Origin: Oscillospiraceae bacterium
Lineage (GTDB): Bacteria > Bacillota > Clostridia > Oscillospirales > Oscillospiraceae
Direction of reading: 5' to 3'
Assembly (NCBI GenBank): GCA_020025655.1
Contig: JAHHRR010000003.1
Location: 1-64,000 of the forward strand
DNA length: 64,000 nucleotides
Shown here: piece after piece, positions 8,222 to 16,188 of the stretch
How the letters are laid out: each line of letters opens with the position of its first letter
Numbering within the stretch: the stretch's first letter is position 1
Translations under genes and position numbers: made by a program
Notes under the pieces: generated by a model
Databases searched by the model: none
What the model was told of the DNA's origin: nothing
Seen by the model: the letters and a program-made list of their open reading frames with translations, nothing else

Positions 8222-8259
8222 AAAACACACGGCTGCAAAAGGAATTCCTCTTGCAGCCG
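8222..8259 (-). terminator. Attenuator-like hairpin between ferredoxin gene and hydS
   Basis: Nearly perfect inverted repeat: CGGCTGCAA (8230-8238) pairs with TTGCAGCCG (8251-8259), and the middle AAGGAATTCCTC folds back too. On the minus strand it is followed by TGTGTTTTAT. It lies between the small iron-sulfur gene and hydS, and probably gives partial termination or RNA protection, lowering hydS-phosphatase expression relative to hydA. Confidence 0.6.
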
Positions 8260-8273
8260 CAACACTGGTTTAA

Positions 8274-8516
8274 TTAAAGCTGCTCCAGTATATACTGCTG
8301 GAAAAGCTGGTCTGTATTTCCCGCTCCGATTCCGGTAATAACATCGTCGTCAATAGCGACGCTTACTCCGTCCTCACAGTGGTTAAGACAGAATGCGCTG
8401 CAAACAGTGACTTTGTCCTGAAGATTATTTTCGGCCACAAGTTCCTTGAGCCGCTTCAAGACTTCATAGCTGCCACGCTTATGACATGAACTTCCAATGC
8501 AAACCTGTACCTTCAT
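8274..8516 (-). CDS. Thioredoxin-like [2Fe-2S] ferredoxin (NuoE/HydC-like)
   Basis: An 80-residue protein starting MKVQVCIGSSCHKRGS at 8516; a longer reading from 8558 would overlap the hydrogenase gene and lacks a ribosome binding site. The cysteine set C-x4-C ... CSAFCLNHC matches the thioredoxin-like [2Fe-2S] fold found in NuoE and in the small subunits of electron-bifurcating hydrogenases. It should pass single electrons to or from the hydrogenase. It begins 1 nt after the hydA stop codon, with its GGAGAGGAG ribosome binding site inside the end of hydA, so the two are tightly coupled. The protein is the isolated domain, shorter than a full NuoE. Confidence 0.9.
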   Translation of the reverse strand: MKVQVCIGSSCHKRGSYEVLKRLKELVAENNLQDKVTVCSAFCLNHCEDGVSVAIDDDVITGIGAGNTDQLFQQYILEQL

Positions 8517-8517
8517 T

Positions 8518-9990
8518 TTAGTTCTCCTCTCCGAAACCGTCAAGAACAGAGATAGCACTCTTAATCGTCTGCTCTACGGCAGTTTTACCGTATTTTGTAA
8601 CTTCATTGGCATCCTTGGGATTATGGTTAATGCAGGCAGGGCCTCCTATGCAGCCGCCCTCACAGCACATACCCTCGATAAAGTTATTTTTGAGCCTTCC
8701 AACTTTCTTCATAAGCAGAGCCTTATTGCACTCTGCAAGTCCGTTGCAGACCACAGGATCGGCCTTGAACTCGTCCTCAGGAATACCATGCTCTTCAAGA
8801 GCTTCCGCAACTGCCTCGCAAAGGCCGCCGCTGCGGGCAAATATACGTCCGAAATAGCTTGCGTTATCAAGCGGGGTTCCCTCCAGCTGAGAGATATCAA
8901 TATCCCGTGAATCAAACAGCGCCTGAAGCTCTTCAAAGGTGATTACTGCATCAAGATACTCGGTATTTCTCAGATACTCGTCTTTCTTTGCTATACAGGG
9001 GCCTATAAATACTACCTTGCATCCGGGGTCCATCTGTTTCAGGACCTTGCCCATCTGAACCATGGGGCTGGGGTTTGAGCTTATATCGGGAACAATGGTG
9101 GGATAGTTTCTGTGAATGAAGTTAACAAAGGCAGGGCAGCAGGAGCTTGTAAGGAATCCTTTTTCAACCAGCTCCTTAGCCTCCATGTAAGCTACCATAT
9201 CGCCGCCCCATGCAGCCTCGATTACTGAATGGAAACCAAGCATTTTTATACCGGAAACCGCTTTCTCGGTATTCATGCCGGGAATAGTATCGTACTGGCT
9301 GGCGATTGCAGGTGCAACCACAGCGTACACATTGTATTTTGTGTTATTTTCACTCTCTTTGAGAAGATCAATTACCTTTGTTATAAAGCTTCTGTCTACA
9401 ATAGCGCCGAAGGGGCACTGGTATACGCACTGTCCGCAGCTGATGCACTTTTCCTCATCAATTACCGCCTTTGAGGTTTTGGGGTCGGTGCTGAGAGCGT
9501 TGGCCTTGCAGGCGTTCATGCAGGGTCTTGTTCTCTTAACAATAGCGGAATAAGGGCAGGCATCCTTGCAGCGTCCGCAGTTAATACACATTGACTTATC
9601 TATGTGAGCCTTTCTGTCAGGGCCGAAAACTATGGCATTTTTAGGACAGGCATTTATACACCTGTGAGCTAAACATCCACGGCAGTTGCCTGTAACAGTC
9701 ATACCGTCCAGAGGGCATTCATCACAGGCAATCGGCAATACCTGAACTATCGCCTTTTTCTCCGGGTCACCGCCCATAGCAAGCTTTACCCGCTCATCTA
9801 CAATAGCCCTTTCTTTATATATACAGCATCGCATAGTAGGTTCTGCATCATCAGGGATAATCTCATGGCTTATATCCATAACGCTTATTGGATCAAGGCT
9901 TCCTTCAAAGGCGTGCCTTGCAACCTGAGATAAAACCTTGTTTTTCAGCAGCTGTACATCAGTATCAAACATATTGTTGTGCATTGACAT
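8518..9990 (-). CDS. hydA: Catalytic [FeFe] hydrogenase, group B-like
   Basis: A 490-residue hydrogenase that reversibly reduces protons to H2 with low-potential ferredoxin. The N-terminal third carries several cysteine clusters, including C135-C138-C141-C145 and C182-C185-C188-C192 for two [4Fe-4S] centres, plus more cysteines at 89-116 and 157-161. The H-cluster motifs are canonical: TSSCCPAFVNF (281-291), GPCIAKKDE (330-338) and EGMCCEGGCIGGP (439-451), including the tandem cysteines expected for cluster binding and proton transfer. The layout resembles the monomeric group B enzymes of gut Clostridia. AAAGGAG precedes the ATG by 7 nt. It is first in the operon with the [2Fe-2S] protein, hydS and phosphatase. 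Maturases HydE, HydF and HydG are not in the window. Confidence 0.93.
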   Translation of the reverse strand: MSMHNNMFDTDVQLLKNKVLSQVARHAFEGSLDPISVMDISHEIIPDDAEPTMRCCIYKERAIVDERVKLAMGGDPEKKAIVQVLPIACDECPLDGMTVTGNCRGCLAHRCINACPKNAIVFGPDRKAHIDKSMCINCGRCKDACPYSAIVKRTRPCMNACKANALSTDPKTSKAVIDEEKCISCGQCVYQCPFGAIVDRSFITKVIDLLKESENNTKYNVYAVVAPAIASQYDTIPGMNTEKAVSGIKMLGFHSVIEAAWGGDMVAYMEAKELVEKGFLTSSCCPAFVNFIHRNYPTIVPDISSNPSPMVQMGKVLKQMDPGCKVVFIGPCIAKKDEYLRNTEYLDAVITFEELQALFDSRDIDISQLEGTPLDNASYFGRIFARSGGLCEAVAEALEEHGIPEDEFKADPVVCNGLAECNKALLMKKVGRLKNNFIEGMCCEGGCIGGPACINHNPKDANEVTKYGKTAVEQTIKSAISVLDGFGEEN

Positions 9991-10183
9991 AGAAAAACTC
10001 CTTTATCCAGTACTGAATTGTATATTTCAGTCTCGACATCACTGTCGATTTATATATAATTGATCTCAGGACAGCTCAAAAAGTGCAGCATTTTCCGTCT
10101 GTCGGCAATTTGGGCTTATACCTGACATTTATTTTCATTTAATATGCTGTAAAAAACATTTTAATTGTACTCTTTCTTTTATT

Positions 10184-10212
10184 AGTATAATCTATTTAAC
10201 ACAATATGTACA
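10184..10212 (-). promoter_or_regulatory. Candidate promoter of the hydrogenase operon
   Basis: On the minus strand TGTACA (10207-10212), 17-nt spacer, TATACT (10184-10189). The spacer contains TTGTGTTAA, which resembles half of a Rex (NADH/NAD+ sensor) site but lacks the matching second half. The leader to hydA is about 190 nt, A/T-rich, with one small hairpin (TCGACA...TGTCGA, near 10033-10048). Confidence 0.5.
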
Positions 10213-10224
10213 GAGCAAAATTTA

Positions 10225-10253
10225 TTGTAGTTTTAATTTCCTGATGATATAAT
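10225..10253 (+). promoter_or_regulatory. Promoter of the M32 carboxypeptidase gene
   Basis: TTGTAG (10225-10230), 17-nt spacer, TATAAT (10248-10253), 34 nt before the ATG. It diverges from the hydrogenase promoter. Confidence 0.75.
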
Positions 10254-10287
10254 ATTTTTCGTCAAAAGAATCCGGGAGGTTTTTCAT

Positions 10288-11778
10288 ATGAACAAAGCAA
10301 TGACAGAAATCCGAAAAGTTGAGAAAAGGCTTTTTGCACTGGGATATGCTGCAAATGTCATAGGATTTGATGATGCAACCGCAGCTCCCTCAGAAAGCTA
10401 CGAGGGCCGTGGTGAAGCACTGGCAGAGCTCAGCGCCCTTTCACATAATTTTTTAGTAAATTCATCTCTGCCTGAGCTTATAGCCGAAGCGCAGGCATCC
10501 GAGCTGAGCGATCAGGAAAAAGCAGAGCTGCGAGAGCTAAAAAAAGAATATGACCGAATCTGCCGTATTCCTGCGGATGAATATGCAGAATTTTCAAAGC
10601 TTATAAGTGCAGCTCAGAATGTATGGAGCAAAGCCAAGGCCGCTTCTGATTTTGAAATGTTCGCACCATATCTTGAAAAGATAGTAGCTGCACGCCGCCG
10701 TTTTGCCCAGCTGTTAGATCCTGACAAGGCCGCTTACGATGTCTATCTTGACCAGTTTGAGCCCGGTCTTAACACGGAAAAATGCGACGCATTTTTTAAT
10801 CAGCTCAAAGCCGGCATTGTACCTCTTTTAAATAAAATAACTGCAAGCCCCGACAAACCTGATACTTCTATTTTAAAAGGACCGTGGGACATTGAACAGC
10901 AGAAAAAACTGTCACCGGAAATTATGAAGCTCATCGGGCTCGATTTGGAGCACGTGGCTATTGCAGAGAGTGAGCATCCCTTCACCACAGAATTTTACAA
11001 CGGCGATGTACGTATTACAACCCATTACTATGAGGAAGAAATGCTCAGCAACCTCTATTCCGTAGTCCACGAGGGAGGCCATGCGCTCTATGAATCCCAC
11101 ATTTCCGACAGATACTTTGCCACCTGCCTTTCCGGCGGCGTATCTATGGGTATTCACGAAAGCCAGAGCAGAATGTTTGAAAACTGCATAGGCAGAAGCC
11201 GTGAATTTTTAAAGTGCATTCTTCCCATGCTCAAAAAGGCATTCCCCGATAGATTTGAAAATGCAGATCCCGAAGTGCTTTACAAAGCCGTTAACGTCTG
11301 CTCTCCCGGCCTTATCCGCACCGAAGCAGATGAGGTCACATACTGCCTGCACATCATTTTGCGCTACGAGCTTGAGAAGAAGCTTATGAGCGGTGAGCTG
11401 GCTGTATCCGACCTGCCTCACGAGTGGAACAGACTCACAAAAGAGCTTCTCGGTCTGGATGTTCCCTGTGATGCAAAAGGTGTGCTTCAGGATATCCACT
11501 GGGCCGGCGGCGACCTCGGTTACTTCCCCAGCTATGCTCTGGGTACTGCTTATGCCGCACAGTTTATGCACGCAATGAGAAAGGAAATGCCGCTGGATGA
11601 GCTTATTGAAAAGGGCGATTTTGCTCCCATAAACGCATGGCTCACTGAGCATATCTGGCAGTACGGTTCAGAGCACAGCCCTGAATGGCTTATTAAAAAT
11701 GCCTGCGGAGAAGAATTTAACCCCGGCTATTACCTTGATTACCTCAACAGCAAATACTCTGAAATATATAATCTTTAA
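10288..11778 (+). CDS. M32 family metallocarboxypeptidase (Taq-type)
   Basis: A 496-residue cytosolic zinc or cobalt peptidase that removes residues from peptide C-termini. The metal site HEGGH is at residues 261-265 (VVHEGGHALYE), followed by the family motifs HESQSRMFEN and IRTEADEVTYCLH, which supply the other ligand and substrate contacts. Length and largely helical character fit M32 carboxypeptidases such as Taq and Bacillus YpwA. The gene has GGGAGG before its ATG, its own promoter and a strong terminator, so it is a single-gene unit. It probably helps recycle peptides in this amino-acid-using anaerobe (inference). Confidence 0.95.
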   Translation: MNKAMTEIRKVEKRLFALGYAANVIGFDDATAAPSESYEGRGEALAELSALSHNFLVNSSLPELIAEAQASELSDQEKAELRELKKEYDRICRIPADEYAEFSKLISAAQNVWSKAKAASDFEMFAPYLEKIVAARRRFAQLLDPDKAAYDVYLDQFEPGLNTEKCDAFFNQLKAGIVPLLNKITASPDKPDTSILKGPWDIEQQKKLSPEIMKLIGLDLEHVAIAESEHPFTTEFYNGDVRITTHYYEEEMLSNLYSVVHEGGHALYESHISDRYFATCLSGGVSMGIHESQSRMFENCIGRSREFLKCILPMLKKAFPDRFENADPEVLYKAVNVCSPGLIRTEADEVTYCLHIILRYELEKKLMSGELAVSDLPHEWNRLTKELLGLDVPCDAKGVLQDIHWAGGDLGYFPSYALGTAYAAQFMHAMRKEMPLDELIEKGDFAPINAWLTEHIWQYGSEHSPEWLIKNACGEEFNPGYYLDYLNSKYSEIYNL

Positions 11779-11782
11779 TGTC

Positions 11783-11815
11783 AAAAGCCCGCTGTGCAGA
11801 CAGCGGGCTTTTTCT
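11783..11815. terminator. Bidirectional terminator
   Basis: Stem AAGCCCGCTG/CAGCGGGCTT (11785-11794 with 11801-11810), 6-nt loop, T5 on the right and AAAA on the left. It closes the carboxypeptidase gene and can also stop the converging symporter transcript. Confidence 0.9.
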
Positions 11816-11827
11816 ATGGAAAATTTA

Positions 11828-13204
11828 TTAAAGTCTATGATCCTTGAGAGATTCTTTCTTAACCCATGAGGAAAGTGCGATAAGTGCAATTACGTTGGGG
11901 ATAACCATTAACTGATTGAACATATCTGCAAGCTCCCATACAAGATCGTTGGAAAGGCAGGAGCCGAGGAAAATAAATATAAGAGCAAGAGCGGAGTATA
12001 CAGGAACTGCCTTTTTGCCAAACAGGTACTGAACATTTACTTTTCCGAAGTAGTTCCAGCTGAGGATGGTTGAGAAAGCAAAGAACAGCAGGCATATTGC
12101 AACGAAAACAGGGCCGAATTTATCGCCCATGCAAACAGAAAATGCCAGCTGAGCCATGTTGGACTTGTTTACGCCTTCAGCTGCACCGGAAGCGAGTATG
12201 CCGTCACCGGTGTAGAGGCCTGAGATAACAACAAGTGCAGTCATGGTAAGAACTACAAAAGTATCGACAAAAAGGCCTACCATTGCGACAGTACCCTGTT
12301 CGTGGGGAGTCTTTACATTTGCAAGTGCATGAGCATGAGGGGTAGAACCCATACCTGCTTCATTGGAGAAAAGGCCTCTCTTAACGCCCTGGCTTAAAGC
12401 GGTCTTTAAAGCATAACCGAGGCTGCCGCCGATGATAGCGTTAGGTACGAAAGCGTATTTGAAAATCATGCCGAGAGCCTGAGGAACATATTTGATTCTT
12501 ACAAAGATTACTACAAAGCCGCCCAGAATATAAAGTACAGCCATAACAGGAACCAGTTTTTCAGTTACGGAGGCTATGCGCTGAATACCGCCGATGAAAA
12601 TAAGAGCGGCAACAGCAGTAACAACAGCACCTACAATCCAGCTGGGAATACCGATTGCGTTGTGGCAGGTTTCACCGATGGAGTTTGACTGAACCATGCT
12701 GCCCATAAAGCCGAGTGCAAGGGTAATGGCTATTGCAAAGAAGCCTGCAAGGAATGTACCGAATCCGTTGGGGAAAGCTTTCTTAATATAGTACACGGGG
12801 CCGCCGTGAATGCTGCCGTCCTCATTAACCACTCTGGTCTCCTGAGCAAGAACAGCCTCGGCGTAAATTGTAGCCATACCGAAGAAAGCAATTATCCACA
12901 TCCAGAATATTGCACCGGGGCCGCCTATGAGTATTGCACCGCAGGCACCGATTATATTACCTGTTCCTACCTGAGCTGCAATGGCAGTTGCCAGTGCCTG
13001 AAATGAGCTGAGACCGCTTTTGTGCTTTTCACCATTCAGAGTAAATCCTCCGAAAACACGTCTCATACCCTCGCCGAAGCAGCGAACCTGGACAAACTTT
13101 GTTTTGAATGAGAACAGAATTCCTGTTCCAAGCAGCAGGATGACCAGAATATAGTCTGACAGATAAAAGTTAATGTTCTTGACAATCGACAGCAAAGCAG
13201 CCAT
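11828..13204 (-). CDS. Sodium:alanine/glycine symporter (AGCS family)
   Basis: A 458-residue membrane protein with about eleven membrane segments, starting MAALLSIVKNINFYLSDYIL at 13204, where GGAGGAAATTTCT precedes the ATG. A longer reading to 13345 would translate the riboswitch terminator and is rejected. Family motifs include SSFQALATAIAAQVGTGNI (near residue 75) and the mid-protein GSTPHAHALA, which in AGCS proteins help bind Na+ and the amino acid. It imports alanine or glycine with sodium. The leader carries a glycine riboswitch and a terminator hairpin, so glycine is the likely natural substrate or signal. Monocistronic. Confidence 0.94.
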   Translation of the reverse strand: MAALLSIVKNINFYLSDYILVILLLGTGILFSFKTKFVQVRCFGEGMRRVFGGFTLNGEKHKSGLSSFQALATAIAAQVGTGNIIGACGAILIGGPGAIFWMWIIAFFGMATIYAEAVLAQETRVVNEDGSIHGGPVYYIKKAFPNGFGTFLAGFFAIAITLALGFMGSMVQSNSIGETCHNAIGIPSWIVGAVVTAVAALIFIGGIQRIASVTEKLVPVMAVLYILGGFVVIFVRIKYVPQALGMIFKYAFVPNAIIGGSLGYALKTALSQGVKRGLFSNEAGMGSTPHAHALANVKTPHEQGTVAMVGLFVDTFVVLTMTALVVISGLYTGDGILASGAAEGVNKSNMAQLAFSVCMGDKFGPVFVAICLLFFAFSTILSWNYFGKVNVQYLFGKKAVPVYSALALIFIFLGSCLSNDLVWELADMFNQLMVIPNVIALIALSSWVKKESLKDHRL

Positions 13205-13237
13205 AGAAATTTCCTCCAAATAACTATAAAGAATAAT

Positions 13238-13267
13238 AAAAAAAGAGCTGCTGAAAACCAGCAACTC
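13238..13267 (-). terminator. Riboswitch expression-platform terminator
   Basis: On the minus strand GAGTTGCTG (13259-13267) pairs with CAGCAGCTC (13245-13253), followed by T7 (13238-13244). It lies between the glycine aptamer and the symporter ribosome binding site, the standard place for a transcription-control hairpin. Confidence 0.9.
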
Positions 13268-13299
13268 CGGAAAATATATATAAACAGATTGACACTGTT

Positions 13300-13396
13300 T
13301 ACATTCTCTGTCCTTTAGCCTGAGAGATTCGGTATTAAAAAACACCTTGCACCTTCGGCACTCAAAATGAGATTCTCCAGAGTTCCTCCGCTTCCG
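13300..13396 (-). promoter_or_regulatory. Glycine riboswitch, single aptamer
   Basis: The minus strand carries the conserved glycine aptamer core: GGAGA, then GTGCCGAAGGTGCAAG, then AATCTCTCAGGCTAAAGGAC and AGAG. Only one aptamer is present; no second copy is seen on either side. It binds glycine and sets whether the 13238-13267 terminator forms. The gene controlled is the AGCS symporter, a known partner of this riboswitch. In catabolic contexts glycine usually turns expression on, but with transporters the sign can be the reverse; the sequence alone does not settle it. Confidence 0.95.
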
Positions 13397-13823
13397 GTTT
13401 CGTCAAAACAATCCCGAAAGCTTCAAAGGATATTTAATTACTCTAATACCCTAGCACAGTTTTGTCGAAATTGCAAGGAAATTTTTGGAAATTTCAAAAT
13501 ATTATTTTACACAGCTTAGGTATCCCATTTTTAGGCAAAAAGCCGAAAATGTCAGCTTTGCTGACATTCCCAGCTTTTGTCCTTACAAATGCTCATATAT
13601 TGTATATTAAAACAGGCATTTTGTTTTCACAATACATTTGCATATGCGAAAATTATGTGCTATACTTGCGATAGCATTGTGCAGATATTATCAAATTTGT
13701 ATGTTGTTTCGTTAGTAGGTGTACAGTTTGTTTGATATCGATGTGTACAAAAAAATTGTAAAATGACGTATGGTTTCGGAGTAAATACCTACGTTAATTT
13801 GTTAAACAGAAAGGATGTATTAC
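13397..13823. other. Divergent intergenic region
   Basis: About 430 bases between the glycine riboswitch and the flavoenzyme gene, A/T-rich with no gene I support. It holds the symporter promoter (not confidently placed; candidates TCGACA or TTGCAA on the minus strand near 13460-13480), a hairpin without a T-run (AATGTCAGC/GCTGACATT, 13548-13568), and the flavoenzyme promoter at 13638-13666. Confidence 0.6.
13638..13666 (+). promoter_or_regulatory. Promoter of the BaiCD-like flavoenzyme gene
   Basis: TTGCAT (13638-13643), 17-nt spacer, TATACT (13661-13666). The leader to the ATG at 13824 is about 150 nt, long enough for post-transcriptional control, but I recognise no riboswitch in it. Confidence 0.65.
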
Positions 13824-15908
13824 ATGGACGAAAAGTATTCTGCTTTATTCACTCCGTGGAAAATCGGCAATGTAGAGATTAAAAACCGCATTGTTCAGTG
13901 TTCAATGGGAGGTACTTCTCTCTTTGGTTGGATGGAGCCTAACCACTTTGATAAAGAAGCTGCCTACTTCCTTATGAACAGAGCTCAGGATGGCGTCGGA
14001 CTGATTCTGCCCGGTATGCAGTGTGTCCGCGACCAGATGGGTATTCCCGGCAGAAAGTGGCTGTATCAGAACGACGCAATGTTCAAGAAGCTGAAAGAGT
14101 ACATGGTAGAGTTCCACAAGACCGGTGCTAAGCTGTTCATTCAGCTGGCAGCAGGTATGGGTCGCTCCATGGCTATCAACGGCTGGATGGCTAAGGTTCA
14201 TGAGAACGACGTTCTCAACAAGATTCTGAGCCCTATTGTTGACGTTCAGCTTTCATGTGCATCATGTTCTCCTACCCCTAACCGCTGGGATGAAAACATC
14301 ATCTCTCACGAGCTTACCGTCAGCCAGATCAAGGAAATGGTCGAGGCATTCGGTCTTACCGCAAAGAGACTGAGAGAAGCAGGTGTTGACGGCGTTGAAA
14401 TCCACGCTGTTCACGAAGGTTATCTGCTTGACCAGTTCACCATGAAGAACTGGAACTTCCGTACCGACCAGTACGGCGGCTCTTTTGAAAACAGATACCG
14501 CTTCCCCGTTGAAATCGTCCAGTGCATTAAGCGCATGGCCGGTAAGGACTTCCCCGTTTCCCTGCGTTACTCCGTAGTCTCCAAGACTAAGGGCTGGGGC
14601 AAGGGCGCAATGCCTTACGAGGATGATTTTGAAGAGTTCGGCCGTGATATGGCTGAATCCGAGAGAGCTATCAAGTACCTGTCCGATGCAGGCTATGATA
14701 TGTTCAACTGTGATAACGGTACTTACGACGCATGGTACTGGGCACATCCGCCACAGTATATGCCTGATAACTGCAACCTCAAGTATGTTGAGCACATTGC
14801 AAAGTTCACTGATAAGCCTTGTGTCTGCGCAGGCCGTATGGATCCTGTTAAGGCAGCTGAGGAAATCGAGGCCGGCAGACTGACTGCTGTTGCTATTGCA
14901 CGTCAGAACCTTGTTGACCACGAGTGGATTCACAAGATTATGGAAGGCCGTCAGGACGAGATCAAGCCCTGTATCCGCTGCCATAACGGCTGCTTCAGTA
15001 TGTCCAAGTATAAAGGCACTCCCAACCTGCAGAGCATGGACGACTCCCTGCATCTTGCACGCTGCGCCTTGAACCCCACCACCATGCAGCACACCAAGTA
15101 CAAGATCGTTCCCACCAGAAAGCCCAAGAAGATTGCTATCATCGGCGGCGGTATCGGCGGTATGGAATGCGCTCTTGTTCTTACTCAGCGTGGTCATCAT
15201 CCTGTTATCTTCGAGAAGTCCGGCGAGCTGGGCGGTCTGTTCCTGACTGCTTCCGCTATGAGCTTCAAGGAGAACGATAAGGATCTTATCCACTGGTACA
15301 CCAGAGAAATCGAAGCTCAGGGCATTGAGGTTCATCTCAATTCTGAGATCACCGATTTCGGTACTCTCCGTGGCTTTGACGAAATCATTGTTGCCACCGG
15401 TTCCGTTCCCAGAACCATGCCCGGCATCAAGAACTTCGACAAGACCATCACCTTCACTCAGCTGCTCAAGGAGAAGAAGCCTGTCGGCGATAAGGTTCTC
15501 TTTATCGGCGGCGGTCAGTCCTCCTGTGAGGCTGCTTACGATCTGATTCTTCAGGGCAAGCACCCCATCATCGTCGAGTATGCACCCGACCTTATTGCAG
15601 CTCAGGCAACCTGCCTTGCTAACACCTCCTTCCTGAGAGATGCTATGGAATACCACAAGGTTCCCGTATATCTGGAGCACTCCGTATCCGCTATTGCTGA
15701 CGACGGCAAGTCTGTTACCGTTAAGTCCAACAAGACCGGTGATACCTTCCAGGTTGAGTGCGACGATATCGTTAACGGTGTCGGCTTCATTCCTACTCCT
15801 CTGGGCGGCAAGGATGCAAAGGGCGTTCACAGAGTCGGTGACTGCGTAGCTATCGGTAACCTGAGAACTGTCATCTGGCGTGCATGGGACGTCTGCATGA
15901 AGTTATAA
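13824..15908 (+). CDS. BaiCD-like NADH:flavin oxidoreductase (enoate reductase type)
   Basis: A 694-residue flavoenzyme. I start at ATG 13824 (MDEKYSALFTPWKIGN), where AAAGG sits at good spacing; the ATG at 13815 abuts that site. The N-terminal half is an old-yellow-enzyme barrel (FMN) with VEIHAVHEGYLLDQF and YGGSFENRYRF. A four-cysteine iron-sulfur motif (CIRCHNGCF ... RCALNP) follows near residues 385-420, then an FAD domain (IGGGIGGMECALVL, near 440) and an NAD(P) domain (FIGGGQSSCEAA, near 565). This is the layout of 2-enoate reductases, 2,4-dienoyl-CoA reductases and the bile-acid enzymes BaiCD/BaiH. No bai genes are nearby, so the substrate is unknown. Codon choice (AAG, GAG, CTG, ATC, GGC) is far more biased than in its neighbours, suggesting very high expression or recent transfer. 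Confidence 0.88.
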   Translation: MDEKYSALFTPWKIGNVEIKNRIVQCSMGGTSLFGWMEPNHFDKEAAYFLMNRAQDGVGLILPGMQCVRDQMGIPGRKWLYQNDAMFKKLKEYMVEFHKTGAKLFIQLAAGMGRSMAINGWMAKVHENDVLNKILSPIVDVQLSCASCSPTPNRWDENIISHELTVSQIKEMVEAFGLTAKRLREAGVDGVEIHAVHEGYLLDQFTMKNWNFRTDQYGGSFENRYRFPVEIVQCIKRMAGKDFPVSLRYSVVSKTKGWGKGAMPYEDDFEEFGRDMAESERAIKYLSDAGYDMFNCDNGTYDAWYWAHPPQYMPDNCNLKYVEHIAKFTDKPCVCAGRMDPVKAAEEIEAGRLTAVAIARQNLVDHEWIHKIMEGRQDEIKPCIRCHNGCFSMSKYKGTPNLQSMDDSLHLARCALNPTTMQHTKYKIVPTRKPKKIAIIGGGIGGMECALVLTQRGHHPVIFEKSGELGGLFLTASAMSFKENDKDLIHWYTREIEAQGIEVHLNSEITDFGTLRGFDEIIVATGSVPRTMPGIKNFDKTITFTQLLKEKKPVGDKVLFIGGGQSSCEAAYDLILQGKHPIIVEYAPDLIAAQATCLANTSFLRDAMEYHKVPVYLEHSVSAIADDGKSVTVKSNKTGDTFQVECDDIVNGVGFIPTPLGGKDAKGVHRVGDCVAIGNLRTVIWRAWDVCMKL

Positions 15909-15948
15909 TTCAATAACTCTCATTCTGTTCTTTTATATCTAAACCGGG

Positions 15949-15981
15949 GTGGCACTGCGAAAGCAGTGCCACTCTATTTTA
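15949..15981 (+). terminator. Intrinsic terminator with GAAA tetraloop
   Basis: A 10-bp stem GTGGCACTGC/GCAGTGCCAC (15949-15958 with 15963-15972) closed by a stable GAAA loop, followed by TCTATTTTA. It ends the flavoenzyme transcript. Confidence 0.85.
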
Positions 15982-16188
15982 TACTCTGTTATTGTTTTCC
16001 TACCGTATCTCTAATGTTTCTCAGCACAAAATCATATCCGCATACAGCATATATTTCTGTATACGGAGATTTTTACAATGCTCATTCACCCGGTCGTATA
16101 GAAAAAAATCAAAAAGTGTTTTCTCTGGAATTATATGTCTTACTGTGATATACTGCATTAGAAGTAACAGAATATGGAGGAATAAGCT

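Noticed and set aside
10184..10212. Rex operator at the hydrogenase promoter
   Set aside because: Only one half-site-like TTGTGTTAA is seen, with no matching second half, so I do not call it.
13205..13345. Longer N-terminus for the AGCS symporter
   Set aside because: It would translate the glycine-riboswitch terminator; GGAGG before 13204 fixes the start.
14262..15830. 522-codon open frame antisense to the flavoenzyme
   Set aside because: It arises from the strong codon bias of the real gene; it has no ribosome binding site or family resemblance.
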